DNA from: Clitopilus passeckerianus
Lineage: Eukaryota; Basidiomycota; Agaricomycetes; Agaricales; Entolomataceae
Assembly (NCBI GenBank): GCA_944990035.1
Contig: CALYLX010000146.1
Coordinates: 868,001-932,000 of the forward strand
Direction: 5' to 3'
DNA length: 64,000 bases
Shown piece by piece: positions 60,591 to 64,000 of the stretch (positions within the stretch are counted from its first letter, which is position 1; each line of letters opens with the position of its first letter). The translations under genes and the position numbers were made by a program. The notes under the pieces are model-generated. The model saw only the letters and a program-made list of their open reading frames with translations. It ran no database searches and was not told where the DNA came from.

Positions 60591-61221
60591 CTAGAACTAA
60601 GGGCGAGGGTTAGGATAAGTAAGGTGGAGGGAAGTAAAGACGAACCCTGAGCGGTGTGAAGAACCACTTGTTCTTTCCACTGGTGTAACGATCCTCCAAC
60701 AGCTTCTTGATGTTCTTCTTAGCATCTTCCCTTTGTGATGGCTCCTTGAAGGTGTCCTGGACGACAGATCCCTTCAATCCCTCGAGCTCCAGAGCGTAAC
60801 GTGTAGGGAAGAGATGGGTGTAGTTGACAACCTATAAAGCACTTTGGTCAATACGCCGTTCATGGAGCCAGAAGAAACTACAACGAACCTTGATGAAAGG
60901 CTTGACTTTGCTCCTCCTTGCCAACTTCTTCTGGCCCATACGCCTTGTCACCTTCCGTGGGTAGCGCTCGATGCCGGCGACGAGTGCGTGGGGGTATGGC
61001 CTCTCTTTTGTTCCGTCATCGAGCTGCTTGATGACGACGACCTTCTTGCCTGCTTGACGGCCTTGCAGCACGATAGCAATCTGAATTACATGGATTAAAT
61101 TGGCGAAATCGCCAGAATTTGGGCAACATAGCACACCTTGCCGGGCTTGTAAACTAGCAGCATAAGTTAGCTACAAGGTGTCCTGACTGTTTTCAACGAT
61201 GAGCAACGCACCTTTGACCAT
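60591..61221 (-). CDS. RPL27: Cytosolic ribosomal protein eL27
   Basis: Five exons (61221-61212, 61153-61137, 61080-60889, 60831-60646, 60596-60591) give 136 residues, exactly the length usual for eL27. The spliced start [20 protein letters not shown] and the blocks [52 protein letters not shown] and [12 protein letters not shown] are unmistakable. The first two coding exons are only 10 and 17 bases, and the last codes only Phe-stop, restoring the conserved PLRF ending. Part of the 60S subunit near the peptide exit region. Multiple tiny exons at the 5' end are common in basidiomycete ribosomal protein genes. Confidence 0.95.
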
Positions 61222-61976
61222 CTTGACGTTGACGACGATTTCCTCGAACTCTGGGATAATTGTGGTGGAGATTCGCAGCGTTTCGGGAGTTCCCGTGTGG
61301 CTTGCTAGGTCACAGAACAAGGTTTGATGCTACTGTATGGCCAAGCGCTGATCAAGTTATGTTCCAGATTTGGAATTACCTCCGGGTATCTGCCTTCTGC
61401 AGAGTACGTGACAGCGATAATCTGTTTTGTTCTTTGTAGCAGGGCTAGATTTCTGTATACCCTCCATCTGGGTGCAAAAAAAATAACTTCCGTTGTTGAC
61501 ACACTACCGAGTTCTCAGTCACAACGTAACATGGCTACTGGACTCCTAATCCGATCGAAATATAGGCAGGCTGAATTCAGTATCCCATCATGAACTCGAA
61601 GTTGAACGCCACTTTGCCGATGAAGTCGCCCGTTCAGAGCGGCCTGGGACAAGGAAGCTACTTTTATGCGTCTTGACTTCGTGGACTTGCTTCTTGATCC
61701 TCAGATTTGCGCACTCCATCTGAGCGCCCGCCAGGCTGATCCCTTTGCGAGGATACCGTCGTCCACTAGTCTCCTCTGGTCTCCAACCTTGTCACACAGG
61801 CTCATTTCGTTTCCCTCAACCTATGCTTCGCTTAGAGGCTTCATAAAAATAAGGATAACTATTCATGCAACTTAATCCCAAAAGAACTGTCTACGAGGAC
61901 AACGACAATCTGCGTTATTACAGCTTGTACCCCGGGAAATGTAATCCGACTGCCCTAGCTAACTGGTTTTAGAACC

Positions 61977-62565
61977 TTAAAGGTCGATGTCAACTGCCAG
62001 AAAGGTTAGTACATGCTCCGACGTAGATACGGTCTCACTCACGTTCAACGCAGAGGGAGATGAGAGCGCCATTGCCGTAGTTGGTTCCGCTGCAGCAGGA
62101 GGGGGTCTGGGAGCTGCATGTAAGGTGTAAGTGGTCCATCCCACAATGTACAAAAACGGCAAACCAACCAGGAGCCTACTCCCGGGGTCCAGGGAGTACA
62201 GGTGGTTCCGAGAAGTCCGACATTAACATCGAGGTGGATGCCCAAAAGTCCGAGAAGGAGGGTGACAACGCCGTCAGTGGAAAGGTGCAGGCCGTTGCAG
62301 CAGTAGGTGTGGCCATTGCAAGTGCCCGGGTGGCCGGAGGGTTCACCTCGGGCAGCAGCTAATAATACAGATATGGTCAGACATCCTGTCGGTATGTGCT
62401 ATGGACTTTCTTTGCCAACGCACCAGCAACGGGAGTAGCCCTCTTGGAAGGAGGGAGAGGCGGGAGGCCACGAGCCAGGCGTTCTCCGTTGGTCTCAACA
62501 GTGGGGGTGGCAGAGACAGCTGCGGCTGCAGCGAGAAGAGCGAAGACGGGGGTGGAGAATCGCAT
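61977..62565 (-). CDS. Class I hydrophobin
   Basis: Four exons (62565-62424, 62358-62169, 62113-62043, 61993-61977) give 139 residues. Signal peptide about 1-19 (MRFSTPVFALLAAAAAVSA), then a Pro-rich linker with a KR site (PPLPPSKRATP). Eight cysteines at 61, 67, 68, 101, 111, 117, 118 and 132 give C-x5-CC-x32-C-x9-C-x5-CC-x13-C, the hydrophobin pattern with class I spacing. The third-to-fourth cysteine loop is hydrophobic (VVTLLLGLLGIHLDV). Secreted, it assembles into amphipathic films on aerial hyphae and fruit bodies. The exon junction TG|C creates Cys111, which confirms the splice model. Confidence 0.93.
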
Positions 62566-62649
62566 TCTGATTGGTCAACGTGCAAACCTGGCTAAAGGGC
62601 TCGGACTGGGAAGGTGGAACCTAAAGTTAGACGGAACGTTCTCGTTGTG

Positions 62650-62656
62650 CTTTATA
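62650..62656 (-). promoter_or_regulatory. TATA box of the hydrophobin
   Basis: TATAAAG on the minus strand, about 85 bases upstream of the hydrophobin ATG. Strong TATA boxes are common in highly expressed hydrophobin genes. Confidence 0.5.
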
Positions 62657-64000
62657 GCAATCTATTCCCGTAGTAGAGAACAGATAAGCCACCCCTGACT
62701 TCGGACAGTCGTTACGGAAGTATACCCACGTCAACGCCCCGTTTCGTGAAGCAAATGAAAGTCGTGTCAGCCATTTTGATATTGATTTTCAGCACGTTTA
62801 TTCAATTAAGACGAAAAACCACCTGGATCCTTCAAAAGAGCTCCACAACCATGAGTGCTTGGCTTGGACACGCTTGTCGGAATCTGTGAATGGAAGTTTG
62901 GGAATGTCAGAAAACCGAGGGGATAGGCATGGAATCGACATCAGTCAGTATTGCGCAATGAAACGTAGAGACGGAGGTAAACGCCGCCAACACTTCGTAT
63001 GTCAAAAATATCAAAGCCGCTAAATCGCCTCGCAAGTCGTCTATCCCGAGCCAGCCAATCGGCATTCAGAGAAGCTCCACTGACCTCATCAAATGAAGCC
63101 TCCGATCGTGATTCCGAACCGCTTAGCCTCCGTCTATCAAGCGAGGTGAAGGTATTTCTAATCTTCTGTATGGAATTTGTAACAATGTAAGTCGCCAGGC
63201 GTTGCTTTTGTGCGGGATACTCACCATATCAAGCACAAAACTATGCCCAAATCAAGTTGCCCGAGGTTAAATATTGTGAGGACTCTGACACAATTGACAT
63301 GAGGATTATCGGTGGCCACACGATGCGGTATCGTCGGTCAGGGCTATTCGGTTTAGATTAGCTAGGCCTGTTAGGCATCAAACTCGCCCTCGATAAACGC
63401 CAAAAGACTCCACTGGTTGCCCACGAGCTCTTGCGCCTACACAATAATGAAGATCAACGAGAGGCAATCCAAATATTAAGTCATGAAGTACCCCCCAAAG
63501 ACGCACCACCACCTCTGGTTACAAAGCAGAGGAAAATTAGGGCGTGGCGGCTTTAAGCAGCCTTCACTCCGTATGACGGTTACCCCGGAGAACCAAGGAA
63601 ACTGTATACAACCCTCATGCCCAATGTTGGTGGCACATCATCCTATCAATTCAACTTCCTAGTAGAAACCTCACACAAAAAGTCAGCTGTGGCTGAAAGA
63701 AGATGTCGAGGCTGTCAGTGTCAAGCTCGGAAGAAAGGGGGAAATGACTGGAAAATGATAACAGTGGCTGTAAAGGTGTCAAAACGTACCTGGTGGATGT
63801 GCAAGGTCAGAGTAGTTTGCGTATGAGTTACGACCCTGCCATGCACAGTGGTTGGGCGACATTACTTGAACTCAGTCGTCATCCCTAGCTTCATTATGAG
63901 AAAGTGTACCTGAAGTCAGAGTAAAGAAATGAATTCAAGAACCGTTGCAGAGACAGGACCTCAGCCCAGTTTGGACAGAAATGGCCGATCTATCCGCCTT
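62657..64000. other. Right edge of window, no gene recognised
   Basis: A 63-codon plus frame at 62999-63190 begins with ATG and has a Ser/Arg-rich sequence up to a possible GTATTT donor after 63150 (SLRLSSEVK), so it could be a first exon of a gene running to the right. I see no convincing continuation before 64000. Confidence 0.3.

Overview
This is nuclear DNA of a filamentous basidiomycete, very probably an Agaricomycete. Genes are split by many 48-65 base GT-AG introns. A class I hydrophobin, a fungal sesquiterpene synthase beside tandem P450 genes, and basidiomycete-type housekeeping genes (NUP54, CAF-1 p60, hexokinase, eL27, mitochondrial uL14) all fit. Exon models were joined by hand; most were checked by reading frame, conserved protein endings and agreement between paralogues.

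Layout. 1-3.2 kb: two tandem genes for small secreted SH3-like cysteine proteins. 3.3-10.1 kb: a conserved nuclear block on the minus strand (FG-nucleoporin NUP54, histone chaperone CAF-1 p60, a small conserved protein). 11.7-23.9 kb: a probable sesquiterpene cluster with one terpene synthase, two intact P450s and one P450 pseudogene on the plus strand, and a fourth, intact P450 convergent with them. 24-27 kb: two decayed copies of an unknown gene. 27.4-41.8 kb: an unknown conserved gene, members 1 and 2 of an uncharacterised protein family, a 1012-residue Zn2Cys6 regulator and a broken partial copy of it; this is an old segmental duplication. About 44 kb: a hairpin plus CTAG that looks like a Helitron 3' end. 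44.4-47.4 kb: divergent mitochondrial uL14 and hexokinase genes. 48.3-55.7 kb: three more members of the uncharacterised family, all on the minus strand. 58.6-62.6 kb: a PSD-related decarboxylase, ribosomal protein eL27 and a class I hydrophobin.

The most interesting item is the five-member family (28.8, 36.5, 48.3, 52.0 and 54.4 kb). Every member has two exons, with the intron at the same place, separating a globular domain from a charged coiled-coil tail. Four of the five share an invariant His, a second His exactly 16 residues later, and a Cys in an H/A-Q-C-Y-W-Y motif about 120 residues further on. That order and context resemble the permuted papain fold of LRAT/PLAAT/PPPDE enzymes. The fifth member has lost the second His (Tyr) and the Cys (Ser), as a pseudoenzyme would. 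I know of no described function for the family; the fold assignment is inference.
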